64,000 nucleotides of DNA, taken from the NCBI GenBank assembly GCA_013400115.1, contig VXBP01004055.1:84174-148173 (forward strand). Reading direction: 5' to 3'. Under the pieces are notes generated by a model, which was not told the DNA's origin, searched no databases, and saw only the letters and a program-made list of their open reading frames with translations. How positions within the stretch are numbered: position 1 is the stretch's first letter; every line of letters begins with the position of its first letter. The translations under genes were made by a program, and so were the position numbers. Source of the DNA: Rhinopomastus cyanomelas (taxonomy: Eukaryota > Chordata > Aves > Bucerotiformes > Rhinopomastidae). Positions 11,401 through 20,752 of this stretch are shown piece after piece.

Positions 11401-14400
11401 AGAGACCCAGCTCCCTCAGCCTTTCTCCACTAGGGAGATACTCCATTCCCTTCATCATCTTCGTGGCTTTGCAGTTTTTCCTGAAACTGCAAAGTGGAGG
11501 GTAAGTCTGTTTGCCAAATATTAGGATTCACAAACTTCCTCTCCAATGGCCAGCAGATAGGTAATTCTGCCTCTCTACTCTGCTCTGGTGAGACTTCACC
11601 TGGAGTACTGCACCTAGCTGTGGAGCCCTCAACAGGAAAAGGATGTGGACTTGTTGGGGCAGGTAGTAGATAATTTTGTGGTAGTCCACAAAATTATCAG
11701 AGGGCTGGAGCACCTCTGAGGAGTTGCTGCAAGAGTTGGGGTTGTTCAGTAGGCTCTGGGGAGACCTCATAGTGGCTTTACAGTACCTGAAGAGCACCAT
11801 GGGAAAGCTGGAGAGGAACTGTTCACAAGGGTGTGTAGTGACAGGATGAGGGGCAATAGTTTTGTAGATTAAGGTTAGATGTTAGGAAGTTCTTTACAAT
11901 GAGAGTGGTTCTGAAACACTGGAACAGGCTGCTCAGAAAGAAGCTCCATCCCTGGAGGCGTTCAAGGTCAGGCTTTATGGGGCTCTGAGCAATCTGATCT
12001 AGCTTAAGAGTCACTGCTCAGTGTAGGAGGTTGGACTAGATGACCTTTAAAGGTCCCTTCCAGCCCAACACATTCTATGAGTCTGTGATAAATACATATT
12101 TTCCAAAAGTGGCAAATATTAAAGCATAGTTTTTCTCCATTGGTTTCTGACTTCTATATGCAAAAGGTTCTTCCTGAATCTGATGATTCTATAATCATCA
12201 AGGTTGGAACAGACCTTCAAGATCATCAAGTCCAACTGTTTGCCCTACAACCTCAACACACAAATGGCAGATATATAGATGCATCCAAAATCCCATAATA
12301 ATCATGTTATTGAAAGTTTTCTTCAAAACCTGTATCTTCTAACTGGTAGAGGTACAAAGACTGTAACCATGGAATTTGTCAGGATGTGTAGGAGGAAAAT
12401 TAGAGAGGCAAAGGCCCAACTTGAACTCGGGCTGGCCACTTCTGTTAAGGACAGTAGGAAGAGCTTTTACAAGTACATCAATGGAAAAAAGAGGGGTAGC
12501 AATAATCTCCACTCCTTACTGGATATGGAGGGAAATTTAATATCTAGAGATGAGGATAAGGCAGAGGTATTTAATGCCTCCTTTGCCTCTGTCTTCAACA
12601 ACAGGGTAGACTGTCTTCAGGATGACTGGTTATCTAAACTGGCAGACAGGGACAGGGTGCAGTGTAGTTCCCCTGTTATTCAAGAGGTACTGGTTAGTGA
12701 CCTGCTGATCCATTTGAATCCCAATAGGTCCATGGGACCAGATGGGATTCACCCCAGAGTGATGAGAGAGCTGGCAGATGAGCTTGCTAAACCGCTCTGC
12801 ATAATTTACCAGAAGTTGTGGATCACAGGGGAGGTCCCGGATGATTGGAAGTTGGCAAATGTGACCCCCATACACACAAAAGGTCAGAAGGATGATCCAG
12901 GAAAGTACAGACCTGATAGCCTCACCTCAGTTCCGGGCAAAGTTATGGAACAGATAGTGCTAAGTGCTATCTTGCAACATCTGCGTGACGGCCAAGAGAT
13001 TAAGCCCAGTCAACACAGATTTAGGAGGGGTAGGTCTTGCTTGACCAACCTGATCTCCTTTTATGATAAGTAATTTGACTGGTCAATGAGAGGATGTGGT
13101 GTACCTGGATTTCAGTAAAGCATTCGACAGAGTCTCCCGTGATGTACTCCTGGCGAAGATGGCAGCAAGGGGCTTTGACAGGAATATTCTATGCTGGGTC
13201 AGGAACTGGTTGGATGGACAAGCCCAAAGAGTGGTAGTAAATGCTGTCGCATCCAGTTGGCAACCAGTTACTAGTGGTGTCCCCCAAGGGTCGGTGTTGG
13301 GTCCAGTCCTGTTCAACATCTTCACTGATGATATTGAAGATGGGATGGAGTCCATCATGAGCAAATTTGCAGATGACACCAAGCTCAGAGCTCGTGTTGA
13401 TCTGTTAGAAGGCAGGAGGGCCCTGCAGAGGGATCTGGACAGACTGGAGAGATGGGCAGACTCCAATAGGATGAGTTTTAACAAGTCTAAGTGTCAGGTT
13501 CTGCATTTTGGCTATAACAATCCCAGGCAGAACTATAGGCTGGGAATGGAGTTCTTAGAGAATTCTCAGGTAGAGAGAGACTTGGGGGTGTTAGTGGATA
13601 GCAAACTTAACATGAGTCAGCAGTGTGCCCAGGTGCTCAAGAGGGCCAGTGGCATCCTGTCCTGCATTAAGAATGGTGTGGCCTGCAGGTCAAGGGAGGT
13701 TATCTTTCCCCTGTATTCAGCACTGGTTAGACCGCGCCTGGAGTGTTGTGTTCAGTTCTGGGCCCCTCAGTTTAAGAGGGATGTCGAGGTGCTGGAACGA
13801 GTCCAGAGAAGGGCAACTCGATTGGCTAAGGGGCTGGAAGACAAGTCCTATGAGGAGAGGCTGCGGGAGCTGGATTTGTTTAGTCTGGAGAAGAGGAGGC
13901 TCAGGGGTGATCTTATCGCTGTCTATAACTATCTAAAAGGTGGTTGTAGTCAGACAGGGGTTGGTCTTTTCTCCCTGGCCACTGGAGACAAGACAAGGGG
14001 CCATAGTCTTAAGCTCCATCAGGGGAGGCTTAGACTTAACATTAGGAAAAACTTTTCCACTGAAAGAGTGATCTGGTTTTGGAATGGGCTGCCCACGGAG
14101 GTGGTTGAGTCACTGGAAGTATTCAAGGTTAGGCTGGATGAGGTGCTGAGTGGCATGATCTAGATGTTAGATGTTAGGATTACTGGGTTTATTTGGATTT
14201 AGGTTGGACTGGATGATCTTTAAGGTCTTTTCCAACCTTATCATTACTGTGATACTGTGATATTGAAATTTTAGGAAATGTTCTTACTTTATATAAGCAA
14301 TGCTTTATAATGGAACAAACTAGTGTAATTCCATTCCAGAATAAAAGAAAACAATCTATTATTCCTCAATAAAGACTATAAACACATGTCCATGGTAAAA

Positions 14401-17400
14401 CACTATCTTTTGACTTATGTAACATTTGAATCTACTAATACTTAGGAACATTACTAGCAAGTTTGTGAAGAAAACAGTACCTTAATATTAATCAGAAAAT
14501 CTGGTTTTAATTTTAGATTCTTTATTTTCTCTATTTGCTGCGAAACAGTCATATATTCCTCTGATAGGGAAGGAAATCCACAGAGAACATAACCTGCAAA
14601 GTACATTTGATTAAATATATCTTTCATAAAGCAAGTGATGTCAAATATAGGACTTGTTATCTCATTTAAACAATACATCTATTCAGTGGCACAATTTAAA
14701 ATCAAGTATCACTGCTAAAAAAAAAAAATCACTAAGAAAATGGTGCACCGATGTCTACTTCAGATAAAATAGGATTCCCAAAGATTACGTCAGTTACGAA
14801 ATGTAATATGTAGACATTAAAGATCATGCTAAGACAACCCGCTTCTCATGCCTAGTTGCGTTGACTAAAAACTAACAAACTTTTAGCAACCGTTTTTGCT
14901 GCTGAACAACTTTGTAAAAAGGCATTGCAAAAAGTAGCCACAAATAATTTAAACTAGGAGTCCAGATTTTTCATAAAAACTTCAAAAGTCTTCACTTCTA
15001 CAGACAATAAAGGGAGTCTGAACAATTCTGGGATACACAATGTTTGTGGATGTTAAATCCTCTGGACAGGAAGCACTATGCCTGCAATGTAGACACCGAG
15101 TCACCTCACTTGGTAAGCATCCATTGAGCATTCCAACAGGAAAGAAGTCAAGGAAGGGAGCCAGAAGACCTGCGTGGTTAAACAGGGAGCTGCTGGGCAA
15201 ACTGAAGAAGGTGGTCATGGAAGGAGGGGTGGGCACTTGGGATGATTATAAGGCTCTGGTGAGAGAATGTAAGGATGCATGAGCCCAGATGGGATACACC
15301 CACACGTGCTAAGGGAGAAGTTTCTAAAATTTTGAATGACTAATTAAGACTAAATTGACTGATTAGTTCCTGCTGAAAGCGTACATAAACTTTCCAAGGA
15401 TTATAGTAAGAAAATAGTTACTAAACAAAATATTACTAGAAGTTCAAGTTGATATGAAAAAAATTGAGAGGACATAGATTATTCTATTCCTTCCTACTTT
15501 GTGCCATCTATAATACAGAAAATGGCTTGGGTACAAGAAACAAACTTTTATCAATCTTATAGTGATATCTGTGATCTCTAGGATCTCTGTGGTCCTCTGT
15601 GATACATACATCTTAGGCATCCAGCATCAGGATGACTCAAAGAGGGGAACTCAGCACAGATGTTTCTTCATCTGTTCTGACATATGGATTGCAAGTGAAG
15701 ATCAGGTTTATGATCACCAGAAGGTCCTGAACATAAAGAAGTTGATGTGACCCAGTGAGGTGCATCACAGACTCTTGAGGGAAACCATTAACACAAAATA
15801 AATTTTATTTGAGCAGTAATAGGTGTGAAGCATGTCAAAACTACAGCTTGTTCATTCTAAGCTTAGGCTACAGGTATACTTACCAAAATGAGCAACTTCT
15901 GGTGACTCAATTTTTTTCAGAATCATTTCTGTAACCAATTCTTCAGAAATGCTTTGACCTTTAAAAAGTAATTCTTGACACTAAGGTGAAACGAAAAACA
16001 CAGTCTTAAATAAACTGCATTTTTTCAGAACATGACAAAATTTACTATAACATTAGACCTTTACCTTAAGCCCATACTGTGTTTCTTCATTAATATTTGT
16101 TTGAATTACTTCCAAAGCTGAGGAAGCAAATCAGATACAATAAAATCAGAATAATTAATAACAGCGTTTTGCATACAGACATCTACCTGCAGATACACCC
16201 ACACCCACCAGAAGTACATATGTGTGCTTCAAGTAACCACACTACTTTTGAATCATAGAATTATAGAATCATTAGGGATTGGAAGGGGCCTTGAAAGACA
16301 ATCTAGTCCAATCCCCCTGCCACAGAGACTTTATGTTTAGGTCTGCTATTCTATTTTGTCCATCCAGTAATTGGTGCTTTCTGACAATGTCTGGGTAGAT
16401 GTTTCTCCCTATAATTAATTTTAACTACTGATTTACATCCTATTAGCATTACCTTTGTGTAATTGATACCTAAGAATTTCAGCTCACTTTCCAAAGCAAG
16501 AAAAAGAATTAGACATACAAAACCATCTGCTTTTTAAAACTGCTTAAAAATCTACCCCTTATACACTCTAATTATGTGAAACTAAATAAATACTAAATTT
16601 GACACCCACCAAACTCAAAGAACTGTTCTCTGTCTCTGTGGAAAGAGCCATCATAGGAGAATGATCCTGAAATTGTCAGAGATTGTCACAAATCACAGAA
16701 TCATTAGGGAATGGAAGGGACCTCGAAAGATCATCTAGTCCAATCCCCCTGACACAGCAGGATCACCTAAACCAAGTCACGCAGGAACACATCCAGGCAG
16801 GTTTTAAACATCTCCAGTGAAGGAGACTCCACAACACCCCTGGACAGCCTGTTTCAGTGCTCTGTCACCCTCACTGGGAAGAAGTTCCTTCTCATATTGT
16901 TGTGGAACCTCCCATGTTCCAGCTTACACCTATTGCCCTTCGTCCTATCACTAGAAAACATTGAGAAGAGCCCGGCTCCATCCTCATGACACCCACCCTT
17001 CACATATTTATAGACATTAATGAGGTCAGCCCTCAGTCTCCACTTCTCCAAGCTAAAGAGACCCAGCTCCCTCAGTCTCTCCTCATCAGGGAGGTGCTCC
17101 ACCTCCCTCATCATCTTTGTTGCCCTATGCTGGACTCCCTCCACCAACTCCACATCCCTCTTGAACTGAGGGGCCTACAACTGGACACAATACTCCAGAT
17201 GTGGTCTCACCAGGGCAGAGTAGAGGGGAAGAAAAACCTCTCTTGATCTGCCTTGATCTCCCTTTCTGATCCACCCCAGGATGCTGTTGGCCCTCTTGGC
17301 CACAAGAGCACACTGCTGGCTCACGGTCATCCTGCTGTCCACCAGGACTCCCAGGTCCCTTTCTCCTAAACTACTCTCCAACAGGTCAGGCCCCAGCCTA

Positions 17401-20354
17401 TACTGGTACCTGGGTATGAACCTGGGTATGAGAAAATAAGATTATATTTTGTATTCTGGTAATTCTGAAATAAGCCAGCGTATATTTTCTTTTAGAAATG
17501 TGAATGTGCCAGCTCCCATTCCTTCAATTTTTTATACAATACCAAAGCGACAGTTTTGTTCTCTCGAGTACATCCCCTCCTTGTAATAGGCACAGCACAA
17601 ACAGAAAGGAAGAACCTCCTATTTTTTCATGGTTCGTATAGAAAAACTTTGGTGTGCTCTGCAGTTGAATGTGTGGCCCCCATGTGAACAAGAAGGGTAA
17701 CACAAACCACCTTAGAGGACTCGGAATAATATTTTACTATTATGTGCTACATATATTCCTTTATGAAAAAAAGCCTCTCCAGTTAAAAGGCCCTGTTCTC
17801 AGAAACCACATTTCTGCCAAAACGGTTACTTGGTTCTTATCAGTAGACTTCAATGCAATCACAAACACACAATTTGAAGTATGAGGAAGAGAGATCATAT
17901 TCTAAACCAGAAGATATTACAAAGCCAATGCAAAGTTTTAGATGTAGTATATATTTACCTTCTATGAAAATGCATTTCCATATTTCTGCTAGCTTTCTAG
18001 CTAGTGTTTTCTTTCCAGAACCCTTAAACATGCAAAAGCAAAAAAAAAAAGCTCCAATGTATTATACAATGCAAATAAACAATTACAATCTACCATCAGG
18101 AGAATGGCCTCTGAGTTATGCACTGGGCAAACACAAGCTCTTCTTAATACCATCCTCTATTTTATACTGCTTAGCATTGCTAATACACTGTTAGTGCCCC
18201 TTGCAGTTAATTCTCTCTGAAGTAATTATACCCATTTCATTGTTAAGTAATTCTATCTAAAATTCAGCTATGATTCGCCCATAAATTCCTATAGGAAACT
18301 ATTTAGGATTGAAATGTATTATCTTCAGACTCAAAGAAAATTATGATGCAAACCTGTTCAGCCATTTCTGAGTAAGATACATTGGGACAATATTTTTTTA
18401 CTATAACAACGAATATGTAGAAATTACCCTTGTTAGTCCACAAATGTGGTTTAGATGCTGACAAAATGTTGATTTTATCAATCACTTTCACAAATCCTGA
18501 AGAACCAACATAGTTAAGAGTAATGAGGCCTCTAAGAGTGCAACTATCTGACTGAGATTTTGCCAAAGTCACCATTTTTGACCCTTAGGATTATGCCCCT
18601 TTTTCCAAGGGCATGCAATAAAAGTCTTTGTTGGCAGTCTGTTTGACCCAGTTGCTTTAATGGCACTGTTTTTAACTTGAAATAAGACAGATATTAATTT
18701 AAATAAGACAGATGTTCCACATATGAGCCATATAAATTAAATACATCATAATAAAAATTGAGTTTCAATCCTTTATTAAACTTTGTATTAGTATCAAGCA
18801 TCAAGTATCAAGGCAATGGCTTCAGATGAGAATATATATTTATTACATGCTTTTTGCATAAAATACTGGTGTAGTCTATAAAGATGTAAAATTTCATTTT
18901 TCCCGTAGGTTTAGAAATTCATTGTTATTCACGACTAGGCAAGCCAGTCTATTGCAGTTTTCTACTGAGCTCAATGCACACTTTCAAGTCTCATGGTGAC
19001 CATAAGGCACAGTCTCACGGTTATCTTTGCATCCTGTCCACCTGTGGAACACATTCTCTGATGTAAAGGTTTGCAGTCAGGCATTATCCAGCAACAGGAG
19101 TGCTATGCCAGGGACTGGGAGCCTTCCCACTTGCTGAAAGTCTTCAAAGAAAGGAAATGTAGAACTATGGCCATTTTCCATGATATAATCTGTCACTACC
19201 ATGTGAGTATGTGCTGACAGACAGCATCGCATAGGGTGGTTCTACATGACTATATGATGTGTTGCAGAGAGGGAATGGGGCTTTATGTGGTGAGTCAGCT
19301 GGCATTGAATTTTGGGTTGACTGCCAGCTCCAGGTGCAGAGCATTCATCTCTCTGCCTGCTAAGCAGTGCATAGCAGATATCCCCACGATTATTTCAGGC
19401 TCTGTTGTGGTTCTTAATGGAATTACACACAAATGCAGAGGGCAAGCTACTGGAGGATCTTGTTCACGCTGGAAAGTGATGCGCTCTGCAGGCACATTTC
19501 ATGGGCAATGTTCAAGAGAGTAGCAGCTTTCAGGGCACCAGTGGTGTGTTTCAGTGCATCTGCAGATTCAGTGTAGACATAAGGCAAACTTACATCTAAA
19601 GAACAATGCCCTTCAGCTTACCAAGGCTGTAATGTAAAACTACCAGTAAACTCTCCTGCATTTGGGAGAAAGAGGTCTGAGAAGTGTAGGACTACAAAAC
19701 ATCATATTTTCCTAAGTAAAGGAGGTCACAAATTACTTGAGAATACCTTGAATTATATATAGTCACAGTAAAAATCTCCTTATCAGGACACACCTTTAGG
19801 AATTCCCATATACATGGCATATAATTACAACCAATTTTTAATATTAAAGTTAAAATGTTAAGCATGTCATTGCATGTCTGTAAGTCAATATATTAAACTG
19901 ACAGTTTTATGTCTATTTATGTCTTTAATCTGTTAAGCTTTTTAGATATTAGAATATTGAAATAACATAAGAATAATCCAGTTGCCAATGTCAAAAGAGA
20001 AGAAACTTTCTAAGCAACATGTGACTTTTAAGTACAGTTTTAGTTGTCATTGACTGGTCACTCAGGCCAAAAATATACCTCAATAGAATTATTACCACAT
20101 TCTGCAGGATTTGCAAAGTAGAAAAGATAAAAAAGTAGGGTCTATGATTTTTTTAACAGTGTCACTAAACTAATGTTTTGAAAGGAAAAGTAAAATTGTT
20201 AGAATTTTAGAAAAAAAAAACTTGTCAGACATCTTACGGGCTTTCCGAGGATAATTAAACAAGTGGGCTTGGACAACAGAAAAGATTTTTCAGCCTCATC
20301 TTCATTGAAGATGTCTGCAAAGGGCTGAGCTCGTTTTCCCTCTTGTGAGACCAT
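2320..20354 (-). CDS. AK9: AK9, adenylate kinase 9, N-terminal 14 coding exons (continues past base 1)
   Basis: AK9 is a large vertebrate nucleoside mono/diphosphate kinase with several P-loop kinase domains, about 1900 residues in human. Fourteen coding exons are visible, 1693 nt or about 564 codons, collinear with the human N-terminus and with consistent GT-AG phases. Domain 1 has the P-loop GKPGSGKKT at residues 37-45, which fits the adenylate kinase pattern GxPGxGKxT. A DLCQRISGQRQ segment follows, then an acidic stretch at residues 189-212. A CPV...GKMY...NPRPYL module lies at residues 340-384. A second P-loop, GPPCSGRTT at 399-407, has Arg where Lys is expected. The ATG (20352-20354) follows the exon 2 acceptor directly. 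After splicing from exon 1 the context is CAGCATGG, a strong Kozak site. The gene is head to head with FIG4. The remaining kinase domains lie left of the window. Confidence 0.95.
2477..3269 (-). other. AK9 intron 14
   Basis: Intron sequence with one AT/TG-rich simple repeat (listed separately). Nothing else is recognised. Confidence 0.6.
2956..3070. repeat. TA/TG/CA-rich simple repeat
   Basis: A stretch of alternating TATA, CATA and TGTA units, degenerate and partly palindromic. Typical intronic microsatellite-like sequence. Confidence 0.8.
3270..3403 (-). CDS. AK9: AK9 exon 14, residues 468-512
   Basis: 134 nt. Contains ITADHPDVQVMVEEAIKNPS, matching human VTADHPEVVTMIEETIK. It joins exon 13 in frame directly. 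Human AK9 has a longer linker before this point, which I do not see here. Borders GATAG and GTAAAA. Confidence 0.93.
3404..5130 (-). other. AK9 intron 13
   Basis: No repeat or exon recognised. It was scanned for the extra linker exon present in human AK9. A possible acceptor near 4370 leads quickly to a stop and was not accepted. Confidence 0.5.
5131..5275 (-). CDS. AK9: AK9 exon 13, residues 420-467
   Basis: 145 nt. Encodes VLDMAKLIQPRMEELRAENI and a charged helix ending ENQSRES. It corresponds to the human VVDYAQLVQPRFDKARE segment. Borders ACTAG and GTGAAT. Confidence 0.94.
5360..5440. repeat. AAT-rich repeat with a ~30 bp direct duplication
   Basis: Two near-copies of a unit made of ATTACAAATAATAATAATAA then ACAAAATTA lie at about 5360-5391 and 5411-5440. 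Confidence 0.75.
5616..5660. repeat. AAATTT-type AT repeat
   Basis: Alternating AAATTT and TTTAAA blocks, strongly self-complementary, in AK9 intron 12. Confidence 0.75.
5808..5988 (-). CDS. AK9: AK9 exon 12, second P-loop with Arg in place of Lys
   Basis: 181 nt, residues 359-419. It continues SFLGKMYMLSSPEALKAF, then NPRPYLLPPMP, then CKVLVYGPPCSGRTTICNLI. The Walker A motif of kinase domain 2 therefore reads GPPCSGRTT. Residue 405 is Arg (AGA, plus-strand 5850-5852) where human has Lys. Borders TTTAAG and GTAAGC. Frame and splice phase are otherwise sound. Confidence 0.95.
6071..6210 (-). CDS. AK9: AK9 exon 11, residues 313-358
   Basis: 140 nt. Contains SSYKQIARRYRWHRSRWGQA followed by CPVALKKGDIITGNP. 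This opens the CPV...NPxxYL module that recurs in AK9. Borders AAACAG and GTTAGT. Confidence 0.95.
6211..8460 (-). other. AK9 intron 10
   Basis: Contains one plus-oriented CR1 copy at 7540-8178. The flanks show nothing recognisable. Confidence 0.6.
7540..8178 (+). mobile_element. CR1 LINE, 3' part, 5'-truncated
   Basis: Plus orientation. Contains decayed coding sequence for the CR1 ORF2 C-terminus (VLEQVQRRAMRLVNGLEGKS in one frame) and the CR1 3' end. It finishes in ATTCTGTG-type repeats. Several stops and frame changes show it is dead. Confidence 0.9.
8461..8559 (-). CDS. AK9: AK9 exon 10, residues 280-312
   Basis: 99 nt, phase 0. Contains VVARLQSLSVQNGAPITQLQ and a Glu-rich helix, linking kinase domain 1 to the next module. 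Borders TTTCAG and GTAAGTG. Confidence 0.93.
8560..9793 (-). other. AK9 intron 9
   Basis: AT-rich intron; nothing recognised. Confidence 0.5.
9794..9868 (-). CDS. AK9: AK9 exon 9, residues 255-279
   Basis: 75 nt, phase 0. Encodes FQYLIEVDGNQQPDDIFV, matching human PQYLIELNGNKPAEELF. It ends kinase domain 1. Borders AAACAG and GTAAGT. Confidence 0.95.
10032..10157 (-). CDS. AK9: AK9 exon 8, residues 213-254
   Basis: 126 nt, phase 0. Contains MSEILHQLVQRPEDILENAE, near-identical to the human EILHHLVQRPEDYLENVE segment. Borders CTGCAG and GTAAGA. Confidence 0.95.
10799..10990 (-). CDS. AK9: AK9 exon 7, LID region and acidic insert, residues 149-212
   Basis: 192 nt, phase 0. It opens CSDYDLCQRISGQRQ, a conserved Arg-rich LID-type segment. 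It then passes through NQWDPNIIEKYQKKE into a Glu/Asn-rich stretch at residues 189-212. Human AK9 has a comparable Glu run here. The opposite strand forms a Phe/Leu-rich open frame that is only its complement. Confidence 0.95.
11036..11475 (-). mobile_element. CR1 LINE, 3' part, minus orientation
   Basis: Starts with the reverse-complemented CR1 3' end (ATTAGGGATTAGAAG, then GATCATCTAGTCCAATCCCC) and runs into the ORF2 C-terminal region. The element 5' end is at the right. It finishes at a perfect hairpin (11467-11494). Confidence 0.92.
11467..11494. repeat. Perfect 11-bp inverted repeat at a CR1 5' junction
   Basis: CTTTGCAGTTT, six-base loop, AAACTGCAAAG. The left arm is partly CR1 sequence; the right arm lies beyond the CR1 5' end. 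Confidence 0.85.
11558..12089 (+). mobile_element. CR1 LINE, 3' part, plus orientation
   Basis: Begins in the region for CR1 LPLYSALVRPHLEY and ends at ACATTCTATGAGTCTGTGAT. Frames are broken. It lies about 80 bp from an opposite-facing CR1. Confidence 0.9.
12186..12262 (-). mobile_element. CR1 3' tail fragment, minus orientation
   Basis: ATTCTATAATCATCAAGGTT followed by GGAACAGACCTTCAAGATCA is the reverse-complemented tail of a CR1 subfamily. About 75 bp. Confidence 0.75.
12340..14263 (+). mobile_element. CR1 LINE with nearly open reverse transcriptase, 5'-truncated
   Basis: About 1.9 kb of CR1 ORF2. The first open part, to 13073, holds EAKAQLELGLATSVKDSRKS, NPNRSMGPDGIHPRVMREL and WKLANVTPIHTK. 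The second, 13096-14163, holds VYLDFSKAFDRVSRDVL, GVPQGSVLGPVLFNIFTDDI and the catalytic KFADDTKL (the YADD-type box). It then runs to the ORF2 C-terminus. A TAA stop near 13071-13073 plus a frameshift before 13096 break the frame; otherwise it is open. The 5' endonuclease region is missing. It ends in CR1 tail repeats at 14263. Confidence 0.95.
14481..14593 (-). CDS. AK9: AK9 exon 6, residues 111-148
   Basis: 113 nt. Contains GYVLCGFPSLSEEYMTVSQQ and ends LKPDFLINIK. The GFP motif after a hydrophobic strand is the adenylate kinase G-[FY]-P element. Acceptor TTGCAG, donor GTACTG. Confidence 0.95.
14594..15883 (-). other. AK9 intron 5
   Basis: Holds one internal CR1 fragment at about 15110-15325; otherwise nothing recognised. 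Confidence 0.55.
15110..15325 (+). mobile_element. CR1 internal fragment with internal deletion
   Basis: Open frame with RRPAWLNRELLGKLKKVV, then DDYKALVRECKDA, the CR1 linker between endonuclease and reverse transcriptase. It jumps directly to a segment reading SPDGIHP, which in the 12.3 kb copy lies several hundred bases further on. No CR1 tail follows. Confidence 0.8.
15884..15980 (-). CDS. AK9: AK9 exon 5, residues 79-110
   Basis: 97 nt. It encodes a segment with GQSISEELVTEMILKKIESP, the NMP-binding region of kinase domain 1. Acceptor CCTTAG, donor GTAAGT. Confidence 0.94.
16065..16117 (-). CDS. AK9: AK9 exon 4, residues 61-78
   Basis: 53 nt encoding ALEVIQTNINEETQYGLK, the helix after the P-loop. 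Borders CTCAG and GTAAAGG. It corresponds to the human segment ending in the EEQIAAETESG region. Confidence 0.92.
16251..16327 (-). mobile_element. CR1 3' tail fragment, minus orientation
   Basis: AATCATAGAATTATAGAATC then ATTAGGGATTGGAAGG. About 75 bp, severely 5'-truncated. Confidence 0.85.
16691..17431 (-). mobile_element. CR1 LINE, 3' 740 bp, minus orientation
   Basis: Starts AATCACAGAATCATTAGGGA and covers the ORF2 C-terminus. Minus-strand frames show SLGERDLGVLVDSRMTVSQQ and REVFLPLYSALVRPHLEYC. The 5' junction at the right carries a 12-bp tandem duplication (17408-17431). Confidence 0.93.
17959..18022 (-). CDS. AK9: AK9 exon 3, P-loop of kinase domain 1
   Basis: 64 nt, residues 40-60 plus one base. 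It starts GSGKKTLARKLAEIWKC and completes the Walker A motif GKPGSGKKT with Lys43. The extra Lys before Thr fits the adenylate kinase variant GxPGxGKxT, in which that position is not fixed. Acceptor TTTAAG, donor GTAAAT. Confidence 0.94.
18023..20237 (-). other. AK9 intron 2
   Basis: No CR1 seen. A more GC-balanced stretch at about 18920-19580 differs from the flanking AT-rich intron and is listed separately. The rest holds nothing recognised. Confidence 0.5.
18920..19580 (-). other. Unclassified block, possibly an old DNA transposon remnant
   Basis: On the minus strand one frame reads FFEDFQQVGRLPVPG then IALLLLDNA before a stop (19078-19109). A hydrophobic strand followed by LDNA resembles the second catalytic Asp strand of pogo/Tigger/jerky-type DDE transposases. 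No further motif of that family could be matched, so the assignment is weak. Confidence 0.2.
20238..20354 (-). CDS. AK9: AK9 exon 2 (start codon), residues 1-39
   Basis: 117 nt, phase 0 at both ends. It begins MVSQEGKRAQPFADIFNEDE and ends LIILGKP, the first half of the P-loop of kinase domain 1. The donor is GTAAGA. It matches the human AK9 N-terminus closely. Confidence 0.95.
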
Positions 20355-20472
20355 CTAAGAGCAGGAGAAAAAAGCCCTTGTTATAAAATATAGTAGCTTA
20401 CAAATGGATAAAACAACATACATAAAAATGAAACCAAATAATACAAGGCAAATGGCTTTGTGACAGAAATTG

Positions 20473-20752
20473 TCATAGAATCATAGAATTGTTCAGGCTG
20501 GAAAAGCCTGAGATCATCCAGTCCAACCATTAACCCTACTCTACCAATTTCACAACTAGACCAGATGTCTAAGCACCACATCTAACTGACCTTTAAACAC
20601 CTCAAAGGATGGTGACTCAACCCTCTCTATGGGCAGCCTGTTCCAAGGGCTGAACACTCTTTCAGTGAAAAACTTTTTCCTAATGTCCAGCCTAAACCTC
20701 CTCTGGTGCAGCTTGAGGCCATTTCCATTTGTTCTATCACTGATTACAGTGA
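20473..20752 (-). mobile_element. CR1 3' end, minus orientation (second subfamily)
   Basis: Starts TCATAGAATCATAGAATTGT, then TCAGGCTGGAAAAG, a CR1 tail type different from the ATTAGGGATTGGAAGG type. Encodes decayed ORF2 C-terminus (RTNGNGLKLHQRRFRLDIRK). Confidence 0.9.

Larger units (their letters stand above)
16118..17958 (-). other. AK9 intron 3
   Basis: Two minus-oriented CR1 pieces occupy 16251-16327 and 16691-17431. Other parts, 16330-16690 and 17435-17958, show nothing recognisable. Confidence 0.55.

Noticed and set aside
20737..20752. TCACTG/CAGTGA hairpin at the end of a CR1 copy
   Set aside because: CR1 consensus-like copies elsewhere in the window have a similar partial palindrome here, so it is probably intrinsic rather than a junction fold-back.
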